From the NCBI GenBank assembly GCA_963575745.1, contig CAUYUJ010015757.1, positions 146,293-210,292 of the forward strand: DNA of 64,000 bases. Reading direction: 5' to 3'. A model generated the notes under the pieces. The model was not told where the DNA came from. It saw only the letters and a program-made list of their open reading frames with translations, and did not search any database. Below, piece after piece: positions 1 to 10,419 of this stretch. The position numbers and the translations under genes are program-made. Position 1 is the stretch's first letter, and each line of letters opens with the position of its first letter. Origin of the DNA: Prorocentrum cordatum (lineage: Eukaryota > Sar > Dinophyceae > Prorocentrales > Prorocentraceae).

Positions 1-1226
<1,226 letters not shown>

Positions 1227-1449
1227 CTGCACCCTGCTGCCTCCTCCTTCGCGGCAGTGCCCCACCCCAGGAACGCCCTTCCCTCCTTCCCTCCGCCCCG
1301 CTCCCTCCCGGCACCCCCTCTGAGGAGGCAGGGGGCCTCCGGAGGGCCCGCCCAGGCTCCTCGGAGGACGCGCCGCCAGCGCGAGGACTTCCTGGCCCGG
1401 CGCTCTACCCGGCCGAGCGGCGGGGGCGAGGGCCCTCAGCGGGGGAACC

Positions 1450-1634
1450 CACAAAGGTTAGGTCGGGCATGTCCTCCTACAGGCGGACTGTGGGCGAACA
1501 TGCAACAAAAAAAAAAAAAAACGAAAAAAAAATGCTAATCAAACAAAGCCGAAAAATCGTCCCCAGACTACGTTTTGACTATTTTTGAATAACTATTTCT
1601 CCTGTAGAGGGACATGCCCGACTTCACACAAAGG
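1450..1634. mobile_element. hAT-like MITE copy A with 8-bp target duplication
   Basis: A 169-bp element (1,458-1,626) has inverted ends starting TNARGTCGGGCATGTCC, with the inverted match continuing through CTACAGG. It is flanked by a perfect 8-bp direct repeat, CACAAAGG, at 1,450-1,457 and 1,627-1,634. The interior carries A-runs and a GTCCCCAGAC stretch shared with the other copies. There is no coding capacity. An 8-bp duplication is the usual signature of hAT (also P) transposases; the superfamily assignment is inference. Confidence 0.8.
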
Positions 1635-1736
1635 ACGTGCGCGCCCCCAACCACCTACACGAGCACGGCCCCACAGACCGCGAGACCAGCCGCGTGCCGC
1701 GAACGTTCGCGCAACGCGTACTCTCGGAACCAGCGT

Positions 1737-1992
1737 TAGAGGCCTCCTAGATGGGGTCGGAGTAGATGGGGTCGCATGATCGCGCCGCATCGCCGATACA
1801 TCGGCGATACATCGGCGATGCATCGGCGATGCATCGGCGATGCACCGGCGATGCATCTTCGACGTGGGCGATGCATCGGCGACGTCGACACGAAGCGAAT
1901 CTGGCTCCACATCGAGGTGCATTGGCGATGCATCGGCGATGCGGCGCGATCCTCCGACCACATGCACTCCGACCCCATCTGGGAGGCCTAGA
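1737..1992. mobile_element. Fold-back element with GCATCGGCGAT core, copy 1
   Basis: A 248-bp element (1,741-1,988) has inverted ends reading GGCCTCCTAGATGGGGTCGG at the left and the reverse complement at the right. Its core is an array of GCATCGGCGAT-type 12-mers. The 4-bp direct repeat TAGA flanks it at 1,737-1,740 and 1,989-1,992. A second copy at 11.2 kb has the same ends and a TAGA/TGGA flank. Open frames rich in MHRRC are translations of the 12-mer and are not genes. The 113 bases before it (1,624-1,736) are unique. Confidence 0.8.
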
Positions 1993-2195
1993 ATTAAGTC
2001 GGGCCTGTCCCCTACAGGGGGATTTTCGACGAAAATTAAAAAATACCCTAAAAATACCCCAAAAAGGTCAGAAAATACGCAAAAAATAGTCCCCAGAATA
2101 TTCTTGGACTACTTTTGGACTATTTTGGGGGTCTCTTTTATTTTTCGCCGGAAAAAATCCCCCTCTGGGGGGACAGGCCCGACGGAAGTCTAGAA
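1986..2195. mobile_element. hAT-like MITE copy B, inserted at the end of the fold-back element
   Basis: Element 1,994-2,187 (194 bp) begins TTAAGTCGGGCCTGTCC and ends in its inverse GGGACAGGCCCGAC. Its flanks are GCCTAGAA (1,986-1,993) and GTCTAGAA (2,188-2,195), an 8-bp duplication with one mismatch. The left duplication overlaps the last three bases of the neighbouring fold-back element plus its TAGA. This copy therefore landed at the fold-back element's right border after that element was already there. Confidence 0.8.
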
Positions 2196-2650
2196 GCGTG
2201 GACTCACTGTGCGTGCACGTCCTCCTGCCGCTCCTGGCTCAGCGGCGCCCGCCCGTCCAGTTCCGCGCGGCGCGCTCCGCCGCGCTCCAGAGCAGCGCCG
2301 AGGCCGCGGGCAGCTCTCGCCAGCCCTGCCCCGCGAGCTCCAGGGAGTCCTCGCCGGCGGGCGGCGCTGCGGCCCCGGGGAGGAGGAACGGGCGGGCCAG
2401 CTCTCCCTCCCTCCAACGGGAGGGCCACACGGCATCGAAGACAGCACGACTCGTTCGTACTGGAACGCGGCCAGGAGAAGAGAAAACGCCAGAAACAGAA
2501 ACTTTTGGCGCGCCGCGCGGATGTCTTGGATCTGCGCCAGGGGCGGCTTGGATGCCTTCCCACAACGGGCGTGGTCATCCTCCTCCGCTCCGTTTCCTTA
2601 CAAGTAGCTCCTCCCCGTCGCGCCCAGAAACGCGTCCGGTAGGGCGGGTT
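2196..2650. other. Unique GC-rich DNA, no recognised gene
   Basis: Arg/Ala/Pro-rich frames of 85-190 codons are open on both strands, as expected at this base composition. None carries a motif I recognise or a convincing start. I see no promoter or RNA signal. Confidence 0.5.
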
Positions 2651-3095
2651 GGGCGCTTCGCGGCGTCGAAGTCCCAGGAGCGCTGTTCTGGCGCAGCTCT
2701 GGATTTTCGGATGGCTGTCTTCTAACCGGGAATGTCCTTCAGAATCCTTGTACGGACTATCGTTTGCAATGAGTATCACGGATCCCCACGGTTAACAAAA
2801 CAATTCAGGATGGTCAGGGCGCAACAGATACATTGATTCGCGCTGTTCTAGTCCCAGGAATTGCATTCTGGCAAGATTCGAGATCGCTCCGACACAACAA
2901 TCAGGCTGATTAGTGGCGTTGGAGCTCCGAGAAGGGTGTTTTTGGCACGCTTCAAGATCTTCAAACGGTTGTCTTCCAACGGGGCACTTCCCTGTGGAAA
3001 TGAACCCTTGTAGGGGCCTATGAGGGGGGAGCTTGGAGTGAGGGTCTACGGTTTACTGTAACATCGTTGATGACTCTTGGGTTTACACTGGTCCT
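2651..3095 (+). repeat. Dispersed ~170-bp repeat family, plus-oriented copy
   Basis: The segment contains at least two related internal units: GTCCCAGGAGCGCTGTTCTGG near 2,670 resembles GTCCCAGGAATTGCATTCTGG near 2,852. From about 2,830 to 3,095 it matches the reverse complement of about 59,805-60,070. Shared landmarks are TTTTGGCACGC, TTCAAACGGTTG, GAAATGAACC and ACATCGTTGATGACTCTTGG. In both copies the right end (TACACTGG) runs into CCT/GGA triplets. No coding capacity; class unknown. Confidence 0.65.
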
Positions 3096-3263
3096 CCTCC
3101 TCGGTGACCTCAGTGACCTGAGGCGCGCCTAGTCACTCCATGAGCAAACAGCGCGCCACGACAGAAAGAATGACGATCAGTCGGAGTCTTCCAACTGCGA
3201 CAGCCCTCCCACAGGTGGCAGAAGGGGCGCCTCGTCCTCCTCGCGCCTGAGGGCCGCTCTGAC

Positions 3264-3475
3264 TGGTCGTCCTCCTGCTCCTCCTCCTCCTCCTCCTCCT
3301 CCTCCTCCTCCTCCTCCTCCTCCTTCTCCTCCTCCTCCTCCTCCTGCCTCCTCCTCCTGCCTCCTCCTATCCTCAACCTCCTCCTCCTCCTCCTCCTCCT
3401 CCTCCTCCTCCTCCTCCTCCTCCTCCTCCTCCTCCTCCTCCGCCGCCGCCTCCTCCTCCTCCTGCCTTATCCTCC
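3264..3475. repeat. CCT/TCC trinucleotide array
   Basis: A run of TCC triplets broken by a few TGCC and CCTATCCTC interruptions. Translations are polyGlu, polyGly and polyArg. The flank to 3,680 is GC-rich with no recognised feature. Confidence 0.95.
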
Positions 3476-3680
3476 TGGCCCCCTCCTCCAGGAGGTGCTG
3501 GGCGGGGGGGGGAAGGGCAGGGCGCAGGGCCGAACAAGGGTACCCTCCGGCCTTCTCGCCGGCGTGCTCTCCCGCGGCCGCGGGCGGCGGGGGGCGCAGG
3601 GGGCGCAGAGGAGTCCGCGAGGGCGGTTCTCAGGAGAGGCCAAGTCCAGACGGAGTACAGTGGAGGCCCAGTCCCCAAAT

Positions 3681-4437
3681 TAGCCTGGCGAAGAACCCAA
3701 CCATATGTAGTTGTGAGTACCGCAGCTGTGGGTTTCATCTTCAGTGGAACTCCCCATAGGACCACGGAACGTGTGAGGGGTGAGCCGAGATAGGTGCCAC
3801 TGGGGCTTTGCGGGGACGCATGTAAGTGCCGCCACTGGAGCATTCGGTGGAGCTCCCTATGGGGCCACGAAACCTGTGAGGGGTGTACCGGGATGTGTGG
3901 CGGGGACGCATGTGAGCGCCGCCACTGGGGCCTCCGGTGTGAGGGGCGTGCCGGGATGGATGGTGGGGACGCATGTGAGCGCGGCCACTGGGGCCTTCGG
4001 TGGAGCTCCTCCCTATGGGACCACGAAACGTGTGAGGGGCGTGCCGAATTCGGTGGGTGTGGGTGGCGCATGTGAGCGCCGCCACTGGGGCCTCCGGTGG
4101 AGCTCCCTATGGGGCCACGAAGCCTGCGAGGGGTGCGCCGAATTGGGCGTCGGTGACGTGCGCATGTGAGCGCCGCCACTGGGGCCTTCGGTGGAGCTCC
4201 CTATGGGGCCACGAAACGTGTGAGGGGTCTGCCGAATTGGGTGTGCGGGATGCATGCAGGCGGCGGCACTGGGGCCTTCGGTGTAACTCCCTATGGGGCC
4301 ACGAAGCCTGTGAGGGGTGTGCCGAATCCGGTGTGCGGGACGCAGGCGGGCGGCGGCACTGAGGCCTTCGGTGGAGCTCCTTATGGGGCCACGAAACCTG
4401 TGAGGGGTGTGCCGAATTCGGTGTGCGGGACGCATGC
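3681..4437. repeat. GGCCACGAAAC minisatellite, locus A (unit 84-94 bp)
   Basis: Tandem units each contain GCCGCCACTGGGG, a GGTGGAGCTCCCTATGGGG block and GCCACGAAAC. The block recurs at about 3,874, 4,020, 4,114, 4,208, 4,298 and 4,388, giving steps of 90-94 bp with one shortened unit. A single-copy leader at 3,681-3,780, containing GTTGTGA and TACCGCAG, is also present in front of the related array at 39.4 kb. The open frames (for example the minus-strand repeats ending FVAP or HRRPQW) simply translate the satellite. Confidence 0.9.
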
Positions 4438-4439
4438 GG

Positions 4440-5430
4440 GCGTGAATGTTTGCGCCCGCTCCCCCTGCTTCTTGTAGATCCAATCCCCGAAGCTCTCGCC
4501 GGCAGCGGCGCCATTCTCAGTAGTTGGGCCGCCCATAACCAGGTCCAGCCCGCCGTTGCCAGGGCGCTTCGCATTCCTCTCGACGGCCATTTCGATCTGC
4601 ACCTGGCGCCTGATGAGCTGCTCGAAGCACGCCAGGCTCGGGATGCTGAGCTGGCCCACCTCGTGGGGCAGCCGCAGGACCTCCGTGTTGTTGCGGCGCT
4701 CATGCAGCGCTGCGGTGCCATCTCCAACACCGTTGTCCTGCCTCCACTCACTCTCGTAGACGACCATCGATCCAGGGCCGTCTCTGATCGACTCCCGATA
4801 CTCCATCGCAGAACGGGGAGGCGGGAACGGCCAATCGTTGAACTCTTCCTGCGCGAAGAGCTCCACTGCATCGCGCAGCGCCAGGTTCCGCTTCTCCTAG
4901 CGACTGTGGATCCCGAGGATCCTGGAGTCGCCCTCTGAATCCTCGCGACCGCTCTTCCACTCTGCGATACGCTCGACCGCCACCTTCTCCACGAAACGTT
5001 CCTGGCCGAGCCAGTCCGCCACGCCGAGGGGCCCCAGGGAGACGAACCGCTGGGGGTCGCCCACCACCCCCGAGGGGACCTCCTGTCCGAACTTGTCGTC
5101 GCCGACAGAGTGGGCCAGCCAGCGAACATCCCAGCGCCCTCGAAGTCCACCTCCCCGAGGATGGCAGCTTGCACCCGCGCCTGTCGAACGCACTCGCTGA
5201 GGTCGGCCGCCGAGACGCCATCGTCGTCGAAGACATAGGCGTGGGCGACCGCGTCTCCAGCGAAATCCGCCTTTCTGTCAAGGACTCTGCGCCGCTGGGA
5301 ATTGAGATCGTGGATCTGCATTCCCACGTCGGGCGTGAGACACACTCAGCGGCCACCAGTAGCTCTACATAGAAGCACACGGTGATGCCACACCAGCCCA
5401 TTCTCGCCATCTGGATAGTGAACGAACACT
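4440..5430 (-). pseudogene. Retroelement gag-like polyprotein core, broken
   Basis: Protein-like sequence reads on the minus strand from about 5,430 down to 4,440. Landmarks are a VWHHRVLL/VCLTPD start, AHAYVFDDDGVSAADL, AILGEVDFEGAGMFAGWPTL, then DDWP-type NDWPFPPPRSAMEYRESIRDG, and VQIEMAVERNAKRPGNGGLD near the end. From memory, this order of blocks is typical of an N-terminal, gag-like region of dinoflagellate retroelement polyproteins; no search was run. Breaks seen: a frame change near 5,110-5,130, a stop at the V-C-L-T-P block near 5,347, and an in-frame TAG at 4,897-4,899. The 3' side is lost where the frame runs into the minisatellite at 4,437, so no reverse transcriptase follows here. 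Confidence 0.6.
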
Positions 5431-5445
5431 TGAGGCAACTTCACA

Positions 5446-5931
5446 TCAAGCGCCGGCATCTCTCAGGCGCCCTGGCGCGACGGGTCCCCTCACCATAGCG
5501 TCTCCAGTCGCCGTGCCGCGGGTGCTTCTCGGAGCCGGCAGCGCAGGCCGCGCCACCTCGGCGCCTCCCTGGGGCGCCTGCACCTCCACCTTCCGGGCCA
5601 GACGGCCCAGCACGATACCCACGGCGATCCCCGCGACGAATACTGCGACCAGAGCCCACCAGCCGCCCGCCTGCACTGGCAGACAAGTCGGCACCTCGGC
5701 GAGCGATCCCGCGGAACGAGTCAGAGAGCCGCAGACCACGTCAGGGCAGCGCAGCGACGGGCATGGCGGACACGATCCCACGGCCGAGCTGACGCGCAGG
5801 GAAAGGTGGGGCAGCTCTCGGAGAGCCCCGCCGACCTGCGCAAGATCCATGAAGGCTTGAGCAGACAGCGCCCACAGGCAAGCATTAACTGCGTCTGACG
5901 GGCGCGCAGTCGGCACGAGAGGAAAACACAA
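5446..5931 (-). pseudogene. Leader of the same retroelement polyprotein, with Cys/Pro block and membrane segment
   Basis: An open frame of about 161 codons starts at an ATG at 5,931. It shows a hydrophobic start (ACLWALSAQAFMDL), a Cys/Pro/Ser block (CPPCPSLRCPDVVCG) and a strong membrane helix WWALVAVFVAGIAVGIVLGR around residues 89-108, then a basic, Pro-rich tail. It lies directly upstream of the gag-like core on the same strand. I recall the combination of a Cys-rich block and one transmembrane helix in front of gag-like sequence as common in such dinoflagellate polyproteins. Alternatively it is an unrelated membrane protein fragment. Whether the ATG is real cannot be told. Confidence 0.45.
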
Positions 5932-6042
5932 TAATATTATCCGAGTGCGACCCTACCTAAGAGTTGGAGCCTCTAGGAAAGCAGCGTTAGTCGGAGCGGT
6001 AAACGCCGTCCTCCTCCTTCTCCTCATCGTCGTAGTTGTAAC

Positions 6043-6507
<465 letters not shown>

Positions 6508-6620
6508 GCCAGAACCGCCAAAGCCACGCCGCAAGTGAAGCAGCAGCAGAAGCAGGCAGCAAGTCGCCGAGACAGCAGCAAAAGCAAGCATGCACGGAGA
6601 TGAGGGCGGGGCACCGGGGA

Positions 6621-6882
6621 GTTCTTTACATCTACATATATAACTACACCTACAACTACATCGACACCTACATCTACATCTAGACCTACATCTACATCTA
6701 CACCTACAGCTACATCTACATCTACACCTGCATCCACAGATCCATCCACATCAACAGCGGGACTCACATCTACATCTACATCTACACCTACATCTACACC
6801 TACGTCTACATCTACATCTACATCTACATCTACACCTACATCCACATCTACACCTACACCTACATCTACATCTACATCTCAA
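6621..6882. repeat. Hexamer array (CATCTA / CACCTA)
   Basis: Alternating ACATCT and ACACCT hexamers with occasional variants. Frames read as Val-Asp or Cys-Arg dipeptides. It passes directly into a different T-rich hexamer tract. Confidence 0.92.
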
Positions 6883-6884
6883 CG

Positions 6885-7030
6885 TTCGCATTGGTTTCGT
6901 TTTCGTTTGGCATTGCCTTTGTTTTTGCTCTCGCTGTTGTTTTTGCCTTCGCCTTTGCTTTTGTTTTTGCGTTCGTTGTTGCTCTTGCTTTGCTTTTGTT
7001 TTTGTTGTTGCTTGGTGTTGCTTCTGCTTT
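6885..7030. repeat. T-rich degenerate hexamer tract (TTTTGC-like)
   Basis: Degenerate units such as TTTGCC, TTTTGC and GTTGTT. The same motif returns at 7,787-7,910 (GCTTTTGCCTTTGC), so the two flank the 7.1-7.6 kb unique segment. Hydrophobic Leu/Phe/Ala frames here are translations of the repeat. Confidence 0.8.
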
Positions 7031-7580
7031 GCCTGCGCACAGACACACGCGCGCATGTTTTTGCATTCGATCACCGGGCGTATTTGAGAACGCTCCGGAT
7101 CCAGCCTACACCGCACGACTTGGCATTGAGCACGGTTGTGCAACACTTGCTACACCGAACGTTCCTACAAAACTGCATAGCAGCAGCAGCTCCCAGATCG
7201 GTACAACAAGCTGTTCAGCATTGTTTCGGCGGGCATCGTCGGACCGGGAATATGCGGTTTCACCAGAGTGGTGTGACCACAACCTCCTCGCTGTCGTGGA
7301 GTCGCCCGAGCCACTCTTGGCGCGCAGGGACTGTGTCGAATAACCAGAAGTACACAGATCGCCGTGCCTGGTTCCCCTTCCGCAACTCGCAGATCTTGTA
7401 GCAGAAACGCTGCAAGTTAACAATCGGCCGTCGCATTGAGCAGGAATGTGCTCGCAGCCAATTTGCAAGAGGCGGTCACCGAACTCGCTCTGATGCAGAA
7501 TGCAAGCAAACACCTCATTCGCTCTGCAGCTCTGGTAGTAGCACTGATCCCAAGCGCTCCTCCGCATATCAACAGCACGC
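7031..7580. other. Unique segment, no recognised gene
   Basis: A 153-codon frame is open on the minus strand (7,567-7,106). It is Ser/Arg/Cys-rich and ends in a hydrophobic stretch, [16 protein letters not shown]. No domain or motif is recognisable. GC and codon pattern do not separate it from the background. It could be a small gene or chance. Confidence 0.25.
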
Positions 7581-7930
7581 TCTGGCTATGCTATGCTGTG
7601 CTATGCCATGCTATACTCTGCTAAACTATGATATGCTATGCTATGCTGCGCAATGCTATGCTGGGCTAGGCTAGGCTAGGCTAGGCTACACTATGCTATG
7701 ATATGCTGCGCTATGCAATGCTGCGCTATGCTTTGCTATGCTATGCTTTGCTTTGCTTTGCTATGCTAGGCTATGCTATGCTATGCTTCTGCTTTGCCTT
7801 CGCTTTTGCCTTCACGTGTGCCTTTGCTTTTGCTTTTGCTTGGCGCCCAGGGAGCGCAACTGGGGGAACCGCGCGTTTGCTTTTACCTTTGCTGTTGCTT
7901 TTGCTTGGCTCCCAGGGGACTGGGGGAACC
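7581..7930. repeat. CTATG pentamer array followed by TTTGC repeats
   Basis: CTATG/CTGTG/CTAGG pentamers from 7,581 to about 7,785, then CTTTGC/TTTTGC units. Two related stretches, CCCAGGGAGCGCAACTGGGG and CCCAGGGGACTGGGGGAACC, follow within the T-rich part. Low-complexity frames only. Bases 7,930-8,130 are unique with nothing recognised. Confidence 0.9.
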
Positions 7931-8130
7931 GCCCGGGGCGGTTTGCACTGCCCGGCCCCTTTAAGCCAAGCGAGTAGGAACCCTTCTAGGCAGAGCCTAG
8001 GTATGGAATTAAGAAGCGTTCCTCCCGACAGATGCGCAGCTAATAAAGCATGGTTCGGTCCTGGGCTCGCTGTACAGAAAATCTCTTCTGGGGCAGGCTC
8101 AAAGAGTTGAGGGTGAACAGCCTTCGTCCT

Positions 8131-8910
8131 GGATGTCGGATCGTGTTCGTACTTTCTGGAGAATTCCGTCTATTGAGACTGAGCTTAGAGTTCGTCGCTT
8201 AAAACGTATCCAGCAGATTGCCTCGTGTCCTGAAAATTATCAGCAGTGGTTTGCAGCTGTTTCTGGGAGGCTGCCGTTTCAGGAGGAGACCATGTTTTGT
8301 ACGGGATGCCTGAGTCCGTCGGCAAATCCATGGGCGCGGAGGGCTTTGGAGGATGTCGAGAGCTTGCATGTCCTGGAGGACTCTGAGTAGCTCCTGCAGG
8401 AGCTGCGGGAGGGCGGCTGGTGCATAGGTAAGCTCTTCGAGGATTCGGAGGTTCGCTCGGATTTCGTGAAGTTGGATGTGTCGTTGCTTCGTGGTTTGGA
8501 CGACCAGCGTGCTAAAGATCATCCGCAGGTAAATCGGAGGCCCGTGGTGGTGGAAGGTGGTCCCTGGAAGTGTTACTGCATGACTGAGGGCGTTGGGTGT
8601 CGGTCGAGCTTACTACGTATAAGTAGCTGTCTACACACACACACACACAGCGACATCACAAGCAGGTGGATGTATGGTCGGACCTGGTGGTCACAAACCA
8701 ATGCCCTGTGTGTCGTGATGTTTTCTCGTCTCGACTTGCGGCCCTGCATCACCTAGAAGCTAGAGTTGTTCGACCAAGTCATCTCTCAGTGTCCAGATAT
8801 GTGGGTGAGGTGGTGATCCCGACGGTCCTGGAGTGCGCGCTCTGTAGCCATAGGGCTCAAGATCTTCCCGAATTCCACGACCGTTTGCTTGGACACGCAC
8901 CCGCTCACGC
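8131..8910 (+). pseudogene. LINE-like retrotransposon, 3' end of polyprotein with zinc-finger tail
   Basis: Protein-like sequence starts near 8,133 with LRVRRLKRIQQIASCPEN, then ALEDVESLHVLEDSE, an in-frame TAG at 8,388-8,390, and the same frame continues LLQELREGGWCIGKLFEDSE. A first finger-like block (WKCYCMTEGVGC followed by His residues) overlaps a CA microsatellite at 8,633-8,650, and the frame changes there. The new frame gives LVVTNQCPVCRDVFSSRLAA, a C2H2-like CPVC...HH block, then a second CALC...H block. From memory, this is the C-terminal part that follows the reverse transcriptase in dinoflagellate LINE-like elements. No RT domain lies upstream, so the copy is 5'-truncated as LINE insertions often are. 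Confidence 0.6.
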
Positions 8911-8913
8911 TCG

Positions 8914-9790
8914 GTGGCAGCATGTCTCTGCAGGAGCCCCAAGTGGGGCCTCAAGGGGGCCGCGGGCGGAGACGCCGGCGAGGAGGGCGTCGAGCGACAG
9001 CTCGTCGAGGCAGGCGCGAAGGCCACGACCAAGAAGGAGGAGATCGAGAAGCTGGCGGTGCTCCTTGCGGCGCTGGCACGCACGCAGGCGGCGGAGGTGA
9101 GAGACCTCATCGGGGCGACGTTCTACACCGTGCTGCTGGCGGCGGACCACGTCGTCGCCAAGGCGACGGTGCAGGCGGGCATGGACTGCCACACGGCGGC
9201 GAAGGACCTCAAGGGGAAGCCCAAGGGCGAGACTGACCTGCTGGGGCCGCCCTTCCTCCATGGCTTCGAGGAGCTGGTGAGAGCGGCCCATGGGCTGGCG
9301 GCGCTGGCGGAGAACCACCAGATCGTGCTGGGCAAATTCTGGGAGGAGGTCATCCTCCAAGAAGCCGCTGATGGAGGTGGCGGAGCAGGTGAGGCACTGC
9401 CGCTGCAGGCTGACTCGCAAGAAGGAAGGGGTGGGCAACAAAGTTCGCATCATGCTGTGCTTCAGCAACCAGTGGCAGGAGCTCGAGAGCGCGGTGCTGG
9501 CGGCGCTGAGGGTGGCCGACGCCGAGTTCAAAGCGGGCCCCCCACCGAAGGGCCCGCTGGAGCGCGAAGTGAGCAAGCTCCTGGACGATCTCAACAAAAT
9601 GTGAGTGAGGTGAGTCCTGCGGAGCTGGAGAAGTTGGCCCGTCGCCTCTTCTTTTTCTCTGAGCGCGTGGCTAGCATGTTGCGAGCTGGGCTGCTTGACC
9701 CAGGTTTGGCTGTTGCTTTTTTGAGCCGGAAGGAGGGGAGGGAGATGCCCCCGCTTCGTCGAAGAAGATGGTCAGGACATAAACAATAAC
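8914..9790 (+). pseudogene. Second helical reading frame behind the LINE-like tail
   Basis: The frame from about 8,914 reads KKEEIEKLAVLLAALARTQA, then VVAKATVQAGMDCHTAAKDL and DLLGPPFLHGFEELVRAAHG. Near 9,360 it must shift to the frame reading KKPLMEVAEQVRHCRCRLTR and GPPPKGPLEREVSKLLDDLN before a stop at 9,602-9,604. Downstream, a further helical stretch PAELEKLARRLFFFSERVAS is open to a stop at 9,787-9,789. Predicted mostly helical and Ala/Leu/Glu/Lys-rich. I recall similar proteins near retroelement ORFs in dinoflagellates but cannot name a function. It may be a second ORF of the same element, since strand and spacing agree. Bases 9,791-10,035 hold nothing recognised. Confidence 0.45.
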
Positions 9791-10035
9791 TCTGACCTTG
9801 AGAGGACAGTGTTCAAAGGCATTAGGTCGTAGCAAAGATTAAATTGGTCTGGCTGGTGTGCTGCCTGGCCAGCTCTAGCGGGCCACCCGCATCAGCGGCG
9901 CCAGCGAGCCCGTGCCCGACGACGCACGGGCCTGCGAGAGCGGTGAGGCGGACTCTTTTGCACGAGTTGCAGCCACGACGCAGCTACGAGGTCAGGCCTG
10001 CTGCCAATACCGATTCTGCAATGTCGCTTGATTGA

Positions 10036-10418
10036 TTGCTCATCATCGTCATCAGCCGCAGCACCACCATCCTCATCATCACCACCACCATCATCATCAG
10101 CATCAGCATCACCATCGTCATCACTAGCGTCGTCATCATCATCATCATCAGCAGCAGCATGATCATCGGCATCAGCATGAGCATCATCATTATCATCGCC
10201 ACCATCATCATCACCACCACCACCATCATCAGCATCATCATCGCCATCGTCATCACTATCGTCATCATCATCAGCAGCATCATCATCGGCATCTGCATCA
10301 GCATCATCATCAGCAGCATCATCATCATCCTCATGATCCTCATCATCTCCTCCTCCTCCTCCTCCTCCTCCTCCTCCTCCTCCTCCTCCTCCTCCTCCTC
10401 CTCCTCCTCCTCCTCCTC
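10036..10418. repeat. ATC/ACC array passing into CCT array
   Basis: CAT/CAC/CAG triplets from 10,036 to about 10,345, then a pure CCT run to 10,418. This is a direct switch of repeat unit on the same strand with no unique DNA between. Asp-rich and Ser-rich frames are artefacts. Confidence 0.95.
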
Positions 10419-10419
10419 C

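Noticed and set aside
3373-4483. Minus-strand frames with HRRPQWRRSH repeats, as repeat proteins
   Set aside because: They translate the 84-94-bp minisatellite. Unit lengths are not multiples of three throughout, so the frame is not maintained by selection.
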